Positions 18,366 through 27,431 of a stretch of 64,000 nt of DNA are shown piece by piece. Position 1 is the stretch's first letter. The number at the start of each line of letters is the position of its first letter. The notes under the pieces are model-generated. The model had not been told where the DNA came from. It saw only the letters and a list, made by a program, of their open reading frames with translations, and did not search any database. Position numbers and translations under genes: made by a program. The DNA is from JAPLST01 sp964397565 (GTDB lineage: Bacteria > Auribacterota > UBA3054 > JAPLST01), in NCBI GenBank assembly GCA_964397565.1, contig CAYNJC010000011.1:1-64000 (forward strand), given 5' to 3'.

Positions 18366-19255
18366 GTCAGATAAAGCATGTGCTGCGTCACAGAAACAGC
18401 AAATGCAATAAGGGACCAGAGGATAACAGCACCCAGTTGCCAAATGGCAAGAACGCGCGGCATCTGGCGCACGCGCCTGCCACAGTAGACAGCGCCCAAC
18501 TCCATCGCATTGGGCAAAAAGAGCAGCACAACAGCGAGGAATGCCATGTAGACAAACGGCTGGCCTGTTATCGCCAGAACGGTCTCGCAAACGGCAGGTA
18601 GCGAGGCGTTTGACCCCTCCATCCAACATTGGTACTGCTCTACCATCGTGAGCCCAAAGTATAAGAGCAGACAGACAAGCGCGGTCCTGCTCAATGCGCT
18701 TGCGGCACCAAACCAATCGCGCCGAAACAGCAGTGCCGAGGTCAGCACAAGATAAACGCCGATGATCGCGAAGAAGAGATATTCCCGCCATCTGGTTTGC
18801 GAGAGCCGCCACAGAACCTGCGCGTGCAAAAGTGCTTCAGCCCTGGCCGCGCTCTCATTTTCCAAGTGTTGGATGTAGTCTCTGAGTTGGGTTTCGTTCC
18901 ACGTCAATCCCCCGTCATCGGATCGCCACAATACCTGCACGGTTGTTCGTTCTGTGCTGGGCGTCAGCACATAGCGCACACAACCCGTGAGCGCCAAGTC
19001 AACAAATGATGGTGGGATTATGTTGCGCTCAGCCAAGGAAAAAATGCTGCCACCGTCTTGCGATTCCGCGACCGGTCTGGCTGGAAGCTGCACATGAAAA
19101 CGCGTGGGATTGCGCAGCTCCAGCACGGCAAACACATGCAGAGGATTGGCAGGATCCACGCGTATGCCAACAACTTGAGGTCTTTCAGGAGCCCGACGAA
19201 GAGCATATGCAGAATTGGCCAGGATCAAGGCTAACAGTAGAATCGCGAGTTTCAT
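18362..19255 (-). CDS. Membrane protein with a single Asp-box motif
   Basis: A 297-residue protein of unknown function. The start at 19255 gives a signal peptide (MKLAILLLALILANSAYA). A short exported domain contains GIRVDPANPLHVFAVL and SDDGGLTW, which is the S-x-D-x-G-x-T-W Asp-box seen in BNR/sialidase-type beta-propellers, but only one copy is present. Four hydrophobic segments fill the C-terminal half. It has its own promoter (19331-19360) without the palindrome found at the other units. Base composition looks less GC-rich than its neighbours, so transfer or a different history is possible. The 3' end overlaps the convergent gene by four bases. Confidence 0.7.
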   Translation of the reverse strand: MKLAILLLALILANSAYALRRAPERPQVVGIRVDPANPLHVFAVLELRNPTRFHVQLPARPVAESQDGGSIFSLAERNIIPPSFVDLALTGCVRYVLTPSTERTTVQVLWRSDDGGLTWNETQLRDYIQHLENESAARAEALLHAQVLWRLSQTRWREYLFFAIIGVYLVLTSALLFRRDWFGAASALSRTALVCLLLYFGLTMVEQYQCWMEGSNASLPAVCETVLAITGQPFVYMAFLAVVLLFLPNAMELGAVYCGRRVRQMPRVLAIWQLGAVILWSLIAFAVSVTQHMLYLT

Positions 19256-19330
19256 GATGTCAGCTTCCCTCTGGTTTCGCTCGACAATTAGGCTGCATCC
19301 AACAAGGCCCACGCCCAAGTCGCATTAAAA

Positions 19331-19360
19331 ATGATACTACACGTCGGAAACTATTGTCAA
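19331..19360 (-). promoter_or_regulatory. Promoter for the Asp-box membrane-protein gene
   Basis: On the minus strand: TTGACA, 18-base spacer, TATCAT. It lies about 75 bases upstream of the ATG at 19255. No ATAAA-N4-TTTAT site is adjacent. Confidence 0.65.
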
Positions 19361-19483
19361 GCAGCGTGAAAACATGAATGTTGCCAATGTGCTGACCGGT
19401 GTACGGCGGGGCTTGCGGTCATCATCTGTCCAGCGTCGCCGAATTCAGCCAGGTCCTGAGCGCCACCAGACAAGCGTCGTGTA

Positions 19484-22400
19484 TCAACGGCGCTGGCGCA
19501 GCAGCAGCACAGCAAGCCCGCTCAGGCACAAGGTCGGCTCGGGAATTTCAACCACAAAAGTCGCGACGGCGCTGGTGGCGCAATTGCCGGCGTTGTCCCA
19601 GCCAATGACCTGCCACTGATGCTGCCCGGACGTAAGCGGCGGATACGGCTGAATGGGATTCTGGGTAGTGCGCACGGCGATCGGGTTGCCGTCCAGCAGG
19701 ATGGTCGCATTGGATGCGCCGGAACTGATGTCCTCGACATGCCAGAACAGTTGCACCACTTCGTTGGTGGTGAAGCGCTGGTCGTCGCGCGGCTCCATGG
19801 CGACGGCAATCGGCGGCACGGGATCGGGGTTGACATCGTACACCGGCACGGTGCTGAAATCCGGCCAAGCCGGCTGCGTGCGCACCGGATCGCGCACGGG
19901 AATGTTGCGGTACTGTGGCTCGCATTGCGCGTCATAATAGAAGGTCTCGTAGAAGACCGCGTCGTCCGCGTCGGCGCAATGCGCGGCATTATTGGTCGGG
20001 CAAATGGTGAACGGCTGACCGTTCAACGTGAGCGCAACCGAGAGCGTGCGGTAATCGGCATACCGTTTCTCAAATTGCGACCAGTCACGGTTGAACACGC
20101 ACAGGCCGATGCCGACGCCGCCCCATGAACCGGGAACGCCGTCCCACACCGTGTTGACTATCAACTGCCGTTTGGTGGGACCGACAGTGATGGTCATGTA
20201 AAATTGCTCATAATATGCGTAGCCGCCCACGGCTTGACGCACCTGGGCGCGCACCTCGATGCCGCCGTCCGAGTCGGTTCTGTTGCGCACCCAGGCCGGG
20301 ATGGTGACAGAGCCTTTGCGCAGGTAGAACCCGCCGCCGAGCGATGTGTAGCCGCTTGTGCCGCTTTGGCCGCCAATAAACCGGAACGGATTGTAGTTGC
20401 TCGGGTAATCGGGATTATAGCCATAAAACTCAAGCGTGAGGCTCTCGACGGGCGCAACGCCTTGCGGCTGGCGGTAGATGCATGCGTAATTGATCGTGTC
20501 GCCCGCGCTCGCCTGTGTCTTGTCGAACATGACCATGACCACTTCGGTGCGTGTATTGCCCGGAAACGCCGGCGGCGCCGAGATAATCGAGAAATTGTCC
20601 ATCACGCCGTCGGACGGGAGATTGGTCCGGATGTACGCGCCGGCGAGTTGCGAGCCCATCGCGAATTCCCAGCGCATTGTGCCAACCAGGTCCGTGAAGT
20701 CCTTGATTGACTGCGGCACATACGCATTACCCGTCGCGAGATTGGTGTCGCTGACATAGCTCATGAAACGATACGCGGGTTCGTATTGCATGATGTCTTG
20801 GGCGAATTCGCGCCCTTGGGCGTCGCGGGCGATCACGCTGGCGTCAATCGGCACGCGGGCCTGAAAGTATCCTTGCGCGTCGGTGGGGATGCGCCAGTAT
20901 TCGCTGCCGTAGCGCGTGCACGCCACTGTGCCCGTCAGCGCCGCGCCGGTCACACCGTCGTAGAGACGCCCTTGCACGAGCGGATTGAACGTGCGGGGCC
21001 GCGGCGGCCGCGGCGCATTGTCAAAATAGATGGGGCTGGCGTAGCCGACCTGCCAGACCGTGTCGTTACCCAGCACGCGCACGAGATAATACGCGCCGGT
21101 CGCCGTCTCGCTGATGACGCGCGTGACCACTGCGCTGGGCGTGTTCGGCGTCCACGCCTGCAGTAATGAACCATTGCGATACAGCGCGATCTCGGTAACG
21201 CGGCACGATTGACTGCCGACGAAGTTGCTTGTAGCAAGCGTCCATGGGTTGAAGGCGTAACTTGCCTCGATGCGAACCGTGTGGTTCGAGCCGTCGGCGG
21301 GAAGCGTGTCGCCGGATATGGCGCCATCAATGCTGAAGAGGACGAGCGGGCCCGTGGTGGCCATGATGCGCCCTTTGCGCATGGCGTCGCAGAGCGAGGC
21401 GCGGCAGAGCGTGTTGCTCCCGAGGTAATAATACACGACCCACGTGCCCGGCGCGCGATTGCCGTTGTTGAGTTTGTCATAGCAGCAGTCCGAGTCGGTC
21501 ATCAGTGGGATTCGGTACCCGTAGTTGAGCACCGAGCAGTATGCCGGCAGAACTGGCGCGCCGCTGGCCTCGTCGGAACACGCGCTGTAGCCGTCCATCA
21601 TATGGCCGGTGAGCACATCGAGGGCGAATTCCTTCAAATGGTTGTTGTTCGGGTAGAAGAACCAGTTGGTGTAGCCGCTTGACACCCAGATGCGGCCTGG
21701 ATAGAAGCGCAACGGATGGACGGGATAGGCGATGCCGCCCTGCTTGTGGATTTCGTGGACGCCGAGGAAATACGGCGGCGGGCTGCGCACGGCCCATGGG
21801 TCGTACAGGATCGTGGCATAATGTCCGAGAGAGTTCTTTGGCTCCTCGTTGCCATTCCACATCATGCATTCGGAACGGTCGAATGGCGTCCATGCATCGG
21901 ACATCTGCTGGCGCGTGAGCGCGCTGGCACCGTAGGCATCCTCGCCCATGGACAGAAAATCGAATCCGCCCGCCGAGGCGAACTTCCAGACTTGCGTCGG
22001 CGTGCGCATGATTTCGCCTTCGCCGTGAAAATAATGGTCGTGTGAATCGCCGCCGCGCCAGCCGCGCTGGTACAAGTCGAGCATAGGGCGCAGGTTGACA
22101 TCCACCGTGTAGAGCGCATCAGGCACGGCTGCGTTCATGACCACCGTGGTCGGACAGTAGTCCTGCCCTTTGCCAATCGTGATCTCGGTGCGGCCAACCG
22201 GTATGGTGATGACCGAGTCGGGCGCGAAGGCAATGCCGCGCATGGTGATGGCCGGCCAGCCTGAGTTGCCCCATTCGTTGCCGGTCACGTACGAGCCGTC
22301 GGCTTTCTTCACAATGCCGCGCACACAGGTCAAGCCGGGTACGCCCGAACGCGTGGCGTGAATTTGCAGGCGCGCGTTGCCGGTGGTCGGATACGTCGAA

Positions 22401-23746
22401 ACGATGGCGGTCACCACCTGGGTCGCGCCATACGAAGGAATAAAGGTGACCATGCCGGTGTACATGGTGTACGTCGAAAGCAGCGCGCGATTGACGGTGA
22501 TGATCACATTCGTGTGGCTCATGCCCACGACGCCGGCCGCGGGTGCCGCACCGAGCCATGCCGCGCCCGGATCTGCGTTCCACGCGACCGTGCCCACGCC
22601 GGCGTTCCATATTTCCACGGGCATTGACGTGCTCGTGCCACCAAAATCAAGCGTCAAGGGTGTGACGGCCAGCTGCGGCGGCGACTGTTGCACATACACG
22701 GTGACGGAATCCTGCGGGATTTCGCCATTGGCGGTAACCGCAACGGCGCCGGTATGCGAGCCGTAGGCAAGGGCGGTTCGATCAACGTTGACCGTCACCG
22801 GTTGTCCCTGTGCGCCCGTGAGGGGGGTGACAGACAGCCAGGAAGCGCCGGCGGTGATGGTGTTTGTCCAGTACAGCGTGCCGACGCCCGCATTTGAGAT
22901 TTGATAAACCTTTTGCGTTTCCTCGCCGGCAAACGTCAGGGCATTGGGTGAGAGCGCGAGGACTGGATTCGTCGGGCCCGAGCCGTAGCCGTCGGAGAAA
23001 TTGGCAATGACGCTGTTCTGAATGAGCAGCTCGTCAATATCGCCGGCGAAATAACTCGCGGCGTTGCCAACCGCCGCGGCTACCGCGATTTTGCAGGGCA
23101 TCGTCAGTCCGTCGCCGCCGGACGCAGGCCAGTTGGTGATCAAGGCATTGTCAATATAGAACCGCGCGGTCGTGTCAGCCGGATCCCACGTCATGGCGAT
23201 GTTATGCCATGCGCCGTCAAGGATCTTGGTGTTGAGTCCGGGCGTGGTGTCGAAGAGGGTACTGATATCGTGAATGCTTGGCGTAATGGGATTGCTCCAA
23301 CCCGTGCGCCATGCCACCATATTCATGTTCCGCCAGCCATCGCCGAGGCTCATGTCAACGGCCGTGACGGCCCGGCCCTCTTGGTCGGATGTCCGCATCC
23401 AGAAACTGATCGTCAGCCCCTTGGTCCAATTGATGACGACATCAAACGTGTTATACAACGCGGAGGCACCGCTGCCACACACGATGTACCGGCCGGATGG
23501 CGTGGCCAGCCATGACGGCGCAGAGGCCGAGGGCATGTTGGTGGATTGATGCGCGAGATTGCGCGTGCCCGCGGCATCGTAGGACACCGTCCCGCTGGTT
23601 TCGTTGAAATGGTACAGCGCGATGGTGTTGGCATCGGCGGCATTCGCGTGCTGCCACGTGAGCGCCCACGCAGGTGAAAGCGCCAGGCTGGCTGCAACAA
23701 ACAGGACGGCGGGACAGAGCTGACACAGGTTATGCAGGTGGCGCAT
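19484..23746 (-). CDS. Exported LamG / BACON / PHP-type (CehA/McbA-like) PEP-CTERM protein
   Basis: A 1420-residue surface protein. I choose the ATG at 23746, which opens a signal peptide (MRHLHNLCQLCPAVLFVAAS). A LamG-type domain follows (NTIALYHFNETSG; GLTISFWMRTSDQEG; DGAWHNIAMTWD), then two BACON-like repeats. A PHP-type domain starts near residue 565 (GWRGGDSHDHYFHGEG) with MTDSDCCYD near 752 and GRIMATTGPLVLFSIDG further on. The C-terminal half is beta-sandwich. The PEP-CTERM tail is IPEPTLCLSGLAVLLLRQRR. It matches the protein at 7091 through BACON, PHP and C-terminal regions but has LamG in place of the beta-helix. Metal binding is likely; the reaction is unknown. Confidence 0.82.
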   Translation of the reverse strand: MRHLHNLCQLCPAVLFVAASLALSPAWALTWQHANAADANTIALYHFNETSGTVSYDAAGTRNLAHQSTNMPSASAPSWLATPSGRYIVCGSGASALYNTFDVVINWTKGLTISFWMRTSDQEGRAVTAVDMSLGDGWRNMNMVAWRTGWSNPITPSIHDISTLFDTTPGLNTKILDGAWHNIAMTWDPADTTARFYIDNALITNWPASGGDGLTMPCKIAVAAAVGNAASYFAGDIDELLIQNSVIANFSDGYGSGPTNPVLALSPNALTFAGEETQKVYQISNAGVGTLYWTNTITAGASWLSVTPLTGAQGQPVTVNVDRTALAYGSHTGAVAVTANGEIPQDSVTVYVQQSPPQLAVTPLTLDFGGTSTSMPVEIWNAGVGTVAWNADPGAAWLGAAPAAGVVGMSHTNVIITVNRALLSTYTMYTGMVTFIPSYGATQVVTAIVSTYPTTGNARLQIHATRSGVPGLTCVRGIVKKADGSYVTGNEWGNSGWPAITMRGIAFAPDSVITIPVGRTEITIGKGQDYCPTTVVMNAAVPDALYTVDVNLRPMLDLYQRGWRGGDSHDHYFHGEGEIMRTPTQVWKFASAGGFDFLSMGEDAYGASALTRQQMSDAWTPFDRSECMMWNGNEEPKNSLGHYATILYDPWAVRSPPPYFLGVHEIHKQGGIAYPVHPLRFYPGRIWVSSGYTNWFFYPNNNHLKEFALDVLTGHMMDGYSACSDEASGAPVLPAYCSVLNYGYRIPLMTDSDCCYDKLNNGNRAPGTWVVYYYLGSNTLCRASLCDAMRKGRIMATTGPLVLFSIDGAISGDTLPADGSNHTVRIEASYAFNPWTLATSNFVGSQSCRVTEIALYRNGSLLQAWTPNTPSAVVTRVISETATGAYYLVRVLGNDTVWQVGYASPIYFDNAPRPPRPRTFNPLVQGRLYDGVTGAALTGTVACTRYGSEYWRIPTDAQGYFQARVPIDASVIARDAQGREFAQDIMQYEPAYRFMSYVSDTNLATGNAYVPQSIKDFTDLVGTMRWEFAMGSQLAGAYIRTNLPSDGVMDNFSIISAPPAFPGNTRTEVVMVMFDKTQASAGDTINYACIYRQPQGVAPVESLTLEFYGYNPDYPSNYNPFRFIGGQSGTSGYTSLGGGFYLRKGSVTIPAWVRNRTDSDGGIEVRAQVRQAVGGYAYYEQFYMTITVGPTKRQLIVNTVWDGVPGSWGGVGIGLCVFNRDWSQFEKRYADYRTLSVALTLNGQPFTICPTNNAAHCADADDAVFYETFYYDAQCEPQYRNIPVRDPVRTQPAWPDFSTVPVYDVNPDPVPPIAVAMEPRDDQRFTTNEVVQLFWHVEDISSGASNATILLDGNPIAVRTTQNPIQPYPPLTSGQHQWQVIGWDNAGNCATSAVATFVVEIPEPTLCLSGLAVLLLRQRR

Positions 23747-23771
23747 GGCGGGTTCCATAAAAGTGAATTGC

Positions 23772-23800
23772 TTGACATTGTGGCGGCGGGATGCCATACT
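23772..23800 (+). promoter_or_regulatory. Promoter for the glycosidase gene at 23847
   Basis: TTGACA, 17-base spacer, CATACT, predicted start near 23807. It faces the minus-strand promoter at 23847-23875, so the two transcripts would overlap at their 5' ends. Confidence 0.55.
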
Positions 23801-23846
23801 ATACCACGAACCAGACAAACACTGAAGTAACCATCATCATATACCC

Positions 23847-23875
23847 ATGTTACCACATACCCGCGCGAAAGTCAA
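23847..23875 (-). promoter_or_regulatory. Promoter for the LamG/BACON/PHP gene
   Basis: On the minus strand: TTGACT, 17-base spacer, TAACAT, predicted start near 23840. Operator O2 is centred 21.5 bases upstream of its -35 edge. A TATAGT-like -10 (23798-23803, minus) is a weaker alternative. Confidence 0.55.
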
Positions 23876-25199
23876 GCCTGCTGCCGGTGATAAACCGGTT
23901 AATTTAGTGCGTCGCCCGCCACGCCGCGCGACGGCGCCGCCCGACCTTACCACCATTGCGCGCGCCAAGGCCGAGGAAATCCTGCGCGCCAATCTGACGC
24001 CGCGCGGCCTGCTGGCCTCGCGCGATTGGTACCGCGAAGTGTTTGCGCGCGATTCGGCGATCACGTTCATCGGCGCGTGTCTGCTCAAGGACACACTCTT
24101 GTACAAGGCGCTCAAAACGACGCTCACCACCCTGACCACGCACCAGGATGTGGCGGGTATGATCCCCACCTGCGTGCATGCGGACACCGGCAAGGCCGAC
24201 TTCGGCACGCTCGACTCAACCGCGTGGGTGATCATCCTGCACTATCTGTATTACTATTACACGGAAGACCGGGCCTTCATCGCGCGCCAGTATCCCGCGC
24301 TGGTGCGGGCCGTGCGCTGTCTGCAGGCCAATGGCCGCATGCCCGACGATTGCGTCTGGTCGCAGGAGTCGGATGACTGGAACGATTTGTGGTCAAACCA
24401 CGGCCAGACCCTGTTTGTCAATGTGGTCTATCAGGCCGCCCTGAAACATCTGGCGCGGCTGGCCGATGTGCTGAACAAACGCGCCGATGCCGCCGCGTTT
24501 CGCGCGCACCATGCCAAGGTCACGAGCCGGATCGACCAAGTGCTGTGGGTGCCCGAAACGCTCGAACAAATTCCGACCCGCATGCCCCAAAAGCATCAGC
24601 CGGCCCTCGAACCATTGCGCCTGTTTGCCAAGTCACGCGGGCCGATGCGCCACTATCTTGCGTTCGTCTCGCGCGGCTTCATCGGCAGTTTCTGCGATGT
24701 CATCGCGAATGCGCTGGCCATCGTGCTGGGCCAGAGCGATGCCTACCGTACCGGGCGCATCCTCGACTATTTCCGTGACGCGGGCGTGGACGAGCCCTAT
24801 CCGGCCCGCGTGATCTACCCGCCCGTGCAGGAGGGCTCGGAACATTGGCGCGACTACTACTATAGTTACAATTTGAATCTGCCGCACCACTACCACAACG
24901 GCGGCTGCTGGCCGCATTGCGGCGGCTTCTTCGTGGCGGCCCATGTCAAGGCCGGGCGCATGGCTGAGGCCGAGCAGCATCTAACCGGTCTGGCGGCGTT
25001 TAACCGGCTCGGTACAACCGGGGAATGGCAGTTCATGGAGTGGGCCCACGGTGAGAACGGGCGCCCGTGGGGCTCGCGCTTCATGTCCTGGTCGGCCGGC
25101 ATGTACATCTATGCCTACGAAGTGCTGCGCGATCCGGCGCTGCTGGCAGTGCTCGATCCCCCGCTTTCAGAAAACAGTGGTGCGCAACCCGCGGTGTAA
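23847..25199 (+). CDS. (alpha/alpha)6-barrel glycosidase, GH63/debranching-like
   Basis: A 450-residue cytosolic enzyme with no signal peptide, related to the MGH1-like, GH63 and debranching-enzyme (alpha/alpha)6 barrels. Visible motifs are REVFARDSAITF near residue 63, QESDDWND near 172 (a likely acidic active-site cluster), HNGGCWPHCGGFF near 350, and FMEWAHGENGRPWG then SWSAGMYIYAYE near the end. The ATG at 23847 overlaps the opposing promoter's -10 region; an in-frame GTG at 23907, just past the palindrome, is an alternative start. The last 33 bases overlap the convergent GH9 gene. A paralogue lies at 47113-48357. Linkage specificity cannot be read from sequence. Confidence 0.75.
   Translation: MLPHTRAKVKPAAGDKPVNLVRRPPRRATAPPDLTTIARAKAEEILRANLTPRGLLASRDWYREVFARDSAITFIGACLLKDTLLYKALKTTLTTLTTHQDVAGMIPTCVHADTGKADFGTLDSTAWVIILHYLYYYYTEDRAFIARQYPALVRAVRCLQANGRMPDDCVWSQESDDWNDLWSNHGQTLFVNVVYQAALKHLARLADVLNKRADAAAFRAHHAKVTSRIDQVLWVPETLEQIPTRMPQKHQPALEPLRLFAKSRGPMRHYLAFVSRGFIGSFCDVIANALAIVLGQSDAYRTGRILDYFRDAGVDEPYPARVIYPPVQEGSEHWRDYYYSYNLNLPHHYHNGGCWPHCGGFFVAAHVKAGRMAEAEQHLTGLAAFNRLGTTGEWQFMEWAHGENGRPWGSRFMSWSAGMYIYAYEVLRDPALLAVLDPPLSENSGAQPAV
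23890..23903 (-). promoter_or_regulatory. Operator-like palindrome O2
   Basis: ATAAACCGGTTAAT, 9/10 half-site bases. It lies upstream of the minus-strand promoter and, if translation of the plus gene starts at 23847, inside its first 20 codons. Confidence 0.65.
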
Positions 25200-27431
25200 C
25201 CTGCCGCGGCGGCGCGTGCCAAACCCGCGGGATATCGCAACGGCGATGGCGGCCAGCAGCGCAATCCCCGGCTCGGGCAGCGGCACAGGCTGTTCTATGC
25301 CATTCAGAAACGCAAACAGGCAGTAACTCGGCACCATGGTCTCTTGCACGGTGAATTCGTTCATGCCGGGCATCCACTCCGAGGCGACATAAGCGCGATG
25401 CTTCGGGTAGGCCACCGTGGCGGGATACAAGTTCGTCCAGAACGCTCCGTCATGCGTGCCGCCGGTGTTGGCGGCCGTGTCCTGCGCAAACGGGCCGTAG
25501 ACGTGATAGCCGGGCGGCGGCACGCTGCCGCGGCCGGCCAGACGGTCGATGATGAACAGCCGGTGCAGAAAATTCTCCGGCGCCACGGATCCCACACCGG
25601 TGATCCACGACCGGTTGAGCGGATTGCAGCCCAGGATGAAATTCGCATTGTGCTGCGCCGCGATCAGATACAATGCGTTGCTTGACAGTGTGTATCCCTT
25701 GCACAGCGACCACATGTCGTGCCCGCCGCCGCTGCCGCCGCCGTATCTGATCGGTCGGAATGGGTTGCGCGCCAGCCGGTAACTGTTGTATGTTTCGGTG
25801 TAACTCTGCGCCGTGTCCGCCTGCGCGATCCAGTAGGCACGGCACGTGGCCTTGGCTGCCGCGTCAACATTCGCCAGCGCGCAAAGCGCCATGGAAAACG
25901 ACGTGCGCGTGCTCGTCGCCAGAAACGCCTGCTGGTACTGCAGCTCGCCCGTCGTACAGAACAGTTCCGCCGCGGCATCGGCCTTGTCCGCATCGGTCAT
26001 GCCATGGCCCACCGCATAGGTGTACGCCAGCCGCGCACGATCCAATGCCAGCTGCGCCCGCGCTGCATCAAACGGTTGCAGCAACCGCGCCATCTGTGCC
26101 GCCGCGGCGGCGAACCACGCGGCGTGATACACTGCCCCTGCGCTGTTCACCGCCGCCTTTGTGCGCACGTAATAGTCCAAGCGATAATCGTCGGCCGGCT
26201 CCCGCATGCCGCCTTCAGCCAAACGCTCGGTGCCGGCATAGACGCCGCCGTCATTGGTGTCCTGCAGATCAAACCAGACCTTCAAGCCCCACCACGCCTC
26301 GTCCAGCACGTCCGGCACCCCGTTGCCAGCATCGGGCAAGCGAAACTGCCCATCCGTGAAACTCGGCGGCAGCATCGCGTACAAATCCAGAATATCGCGC
26401 ACAATTTGAATATGGTAAACTCGGCGATCATAGTCGCCCGCGTCGTGATACCCGCCCACGGCGCGCAGGTACTTTCCCGCCAAGCCGCTCCCCGGCGTGA
26501 TAAAGTCGTCCACATTGCTGCTGCTAGTCATTTGCATTGCCTGCGTGTGGCAGATGCCGTGCATGCAGACGGATGAATACGGCGTTGTGACCACGATGCC
26601 GCAGCGCTGCAGATACATGGCGCTGACGATGTTCGTGAGCACGTTGTAGTAGACATTGCTGTCAATCGCGAACGTGAACGACCGACCCAGGCGCGGCACG
26701 CGCGCATAGTACTTGCCCGGCGTGGTCAGCGCCGAAAAATTAAACTGGGAGACGTTCTCGCCCGTCATCTGCAGTTCCGTTTCAGTGTGGCCCATGTAAT
26801 AATAGCTCTTGCTTTGCGCGGCGCGCACGGTGATCGGCACGGCTAGGGCAACCGCATGCGTGGACGCGTTGCACACATACGCCGTGGCCACACCGGTGAG
26901 CGGCATGGCGCCAAGATCACCAAGGTACCCGCCGACGTAGCCGAACTTTGCGACCGAGCCGGGCGGGTACCCGACCTGGTTCAGCTTGATGTTGCGGTTG
27001 ATGGTCGCGTCCTCGTCGTACGCCACAACGACATTCGTGGTTGCGCCGTTCACGTTGTCCACGCGCACAGTGTAGGCGTGGCCTGACTGGAGCGCAAAGG
27101 GCGCCTGCAGATACGCCCAGTGCCCGCAGGTGTTCGAGAGCGAGTAATTCGGATAGGGCGGGAACGACAGCAGTTGACTACGCCGGCCGGCTTTCAGCGG
27201 CGTGCGGGGAACCAGGTAGTTCGGGTCCGTCGGGCTGCTGATGCGGTAGTTGTTGGTCAGGCGCAACTGGGCCACGGGGATGGCGCCGGAAAATCCCACC
27301 GCCAAATACTCAACGCTCTCGACCGCCACGCCCATGGGCACCACCGCCAGCACGGCGTGGGACACCAGTACGGCGCACGCGCTTGCGATGCAGCGGGCGG
27401 GCCAGGTCATTGCGGAAAGGCCATGTTGCAT
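25167..27431 (-). CDS. GH9 endoglucanase with PEP-CTERM tail
   Basis: A 754-residue secreted GH9 enzyme. The ATG at 27431 shares a base with the upstream TGA (TGATG) and has a strong GGGAGGTG ribosome site; the GTG at 27437 is part of that site. The CelD_N Ig-like domain begins near residue 144 (NIKLNQVGYPPG). The catalytic core has GGYHDAGDYDRR near 324, GNGVPDVLDEA, LGCNPLNRSWITGVG, and NEFTVQETMVPSY near 694 (probable acid Glu). The tail is LPEPGIALLAAIAVAISRGF with a long basic end. The 3' end overlaps the convergent gene by 33 bases. It is coupled to the carbohydrate-binding-type gene upstream, a pairing repeated at 52857-57424. Confidence 0.92.
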   Translation of the reverse strand: MQHGLSAMTWPARCIASACAVLVSHAVLAVVPMGVAVESVEYLAVGFSGAIPVAQLRLTNNYRISSPTDPNYLVPRTPLKAGRRSQLLSFPPYPNYSLSNTCGHWAYLQAPFALQSGHAYTVRVDNVNGATTNVVVAYDEDATINRNIKLNQVGYPPGSVAKFGYVGGYLGDLGAMPLTGVATAYVCNASTHAVALAVPITVRAAQSKSYYYMGHTETELQMTGENVSQFNFSALTTPGKYYARVPRLGRSFTFAIDSNVYYNVLTNIVSAMYLQRCGIVVTTPYSSVCMHGICHTQAMQMTSSSNVDDFITPGSGLAGKYLRAVGGYHDAGDYDRRVYHIQIVRDILDLYAMLPPSFTDGQFRLPDAGNGVPDVLDEAWWGLKVWFDLQDTNDGGVYAGTERLAEGGMREPADDYRLDYYVRTKAAVNSAGAVYHAAWFAAAAAQMARLLQPFDAARAQLALDRARLAYTYAVGHGMTDADKADAAAELFCTTGELQYQQAFLATSTRTSFSMALCALANVDAAAKATCRAYWIAQADTAQSYTETYNSYRLARNPFRPIRYGGGSGGGHDMWSLCKGYTLSSNALYLIAAQHNANFILGCNPLNRSWITGVGSVAPENFLHRLFIIDRLAGRGSVPPPGYHVYGPFAQDTAANTGGTHDGAFWTNLYPATVAYPKHRAYVASEWMPGMNEFTVQETMVPSYCLFAFLNGIEQPVPLPEPGIALLAAIAVAISRGFGTRRRGRLHRGLRTTVF

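Noticed and set aside
24985..25010. TAACCGG words resembling the operator core inside the glycosidase gene
   Set aside because: They lack paired ATAAA/TTTAT half-sites and lie deep in coding sequence.
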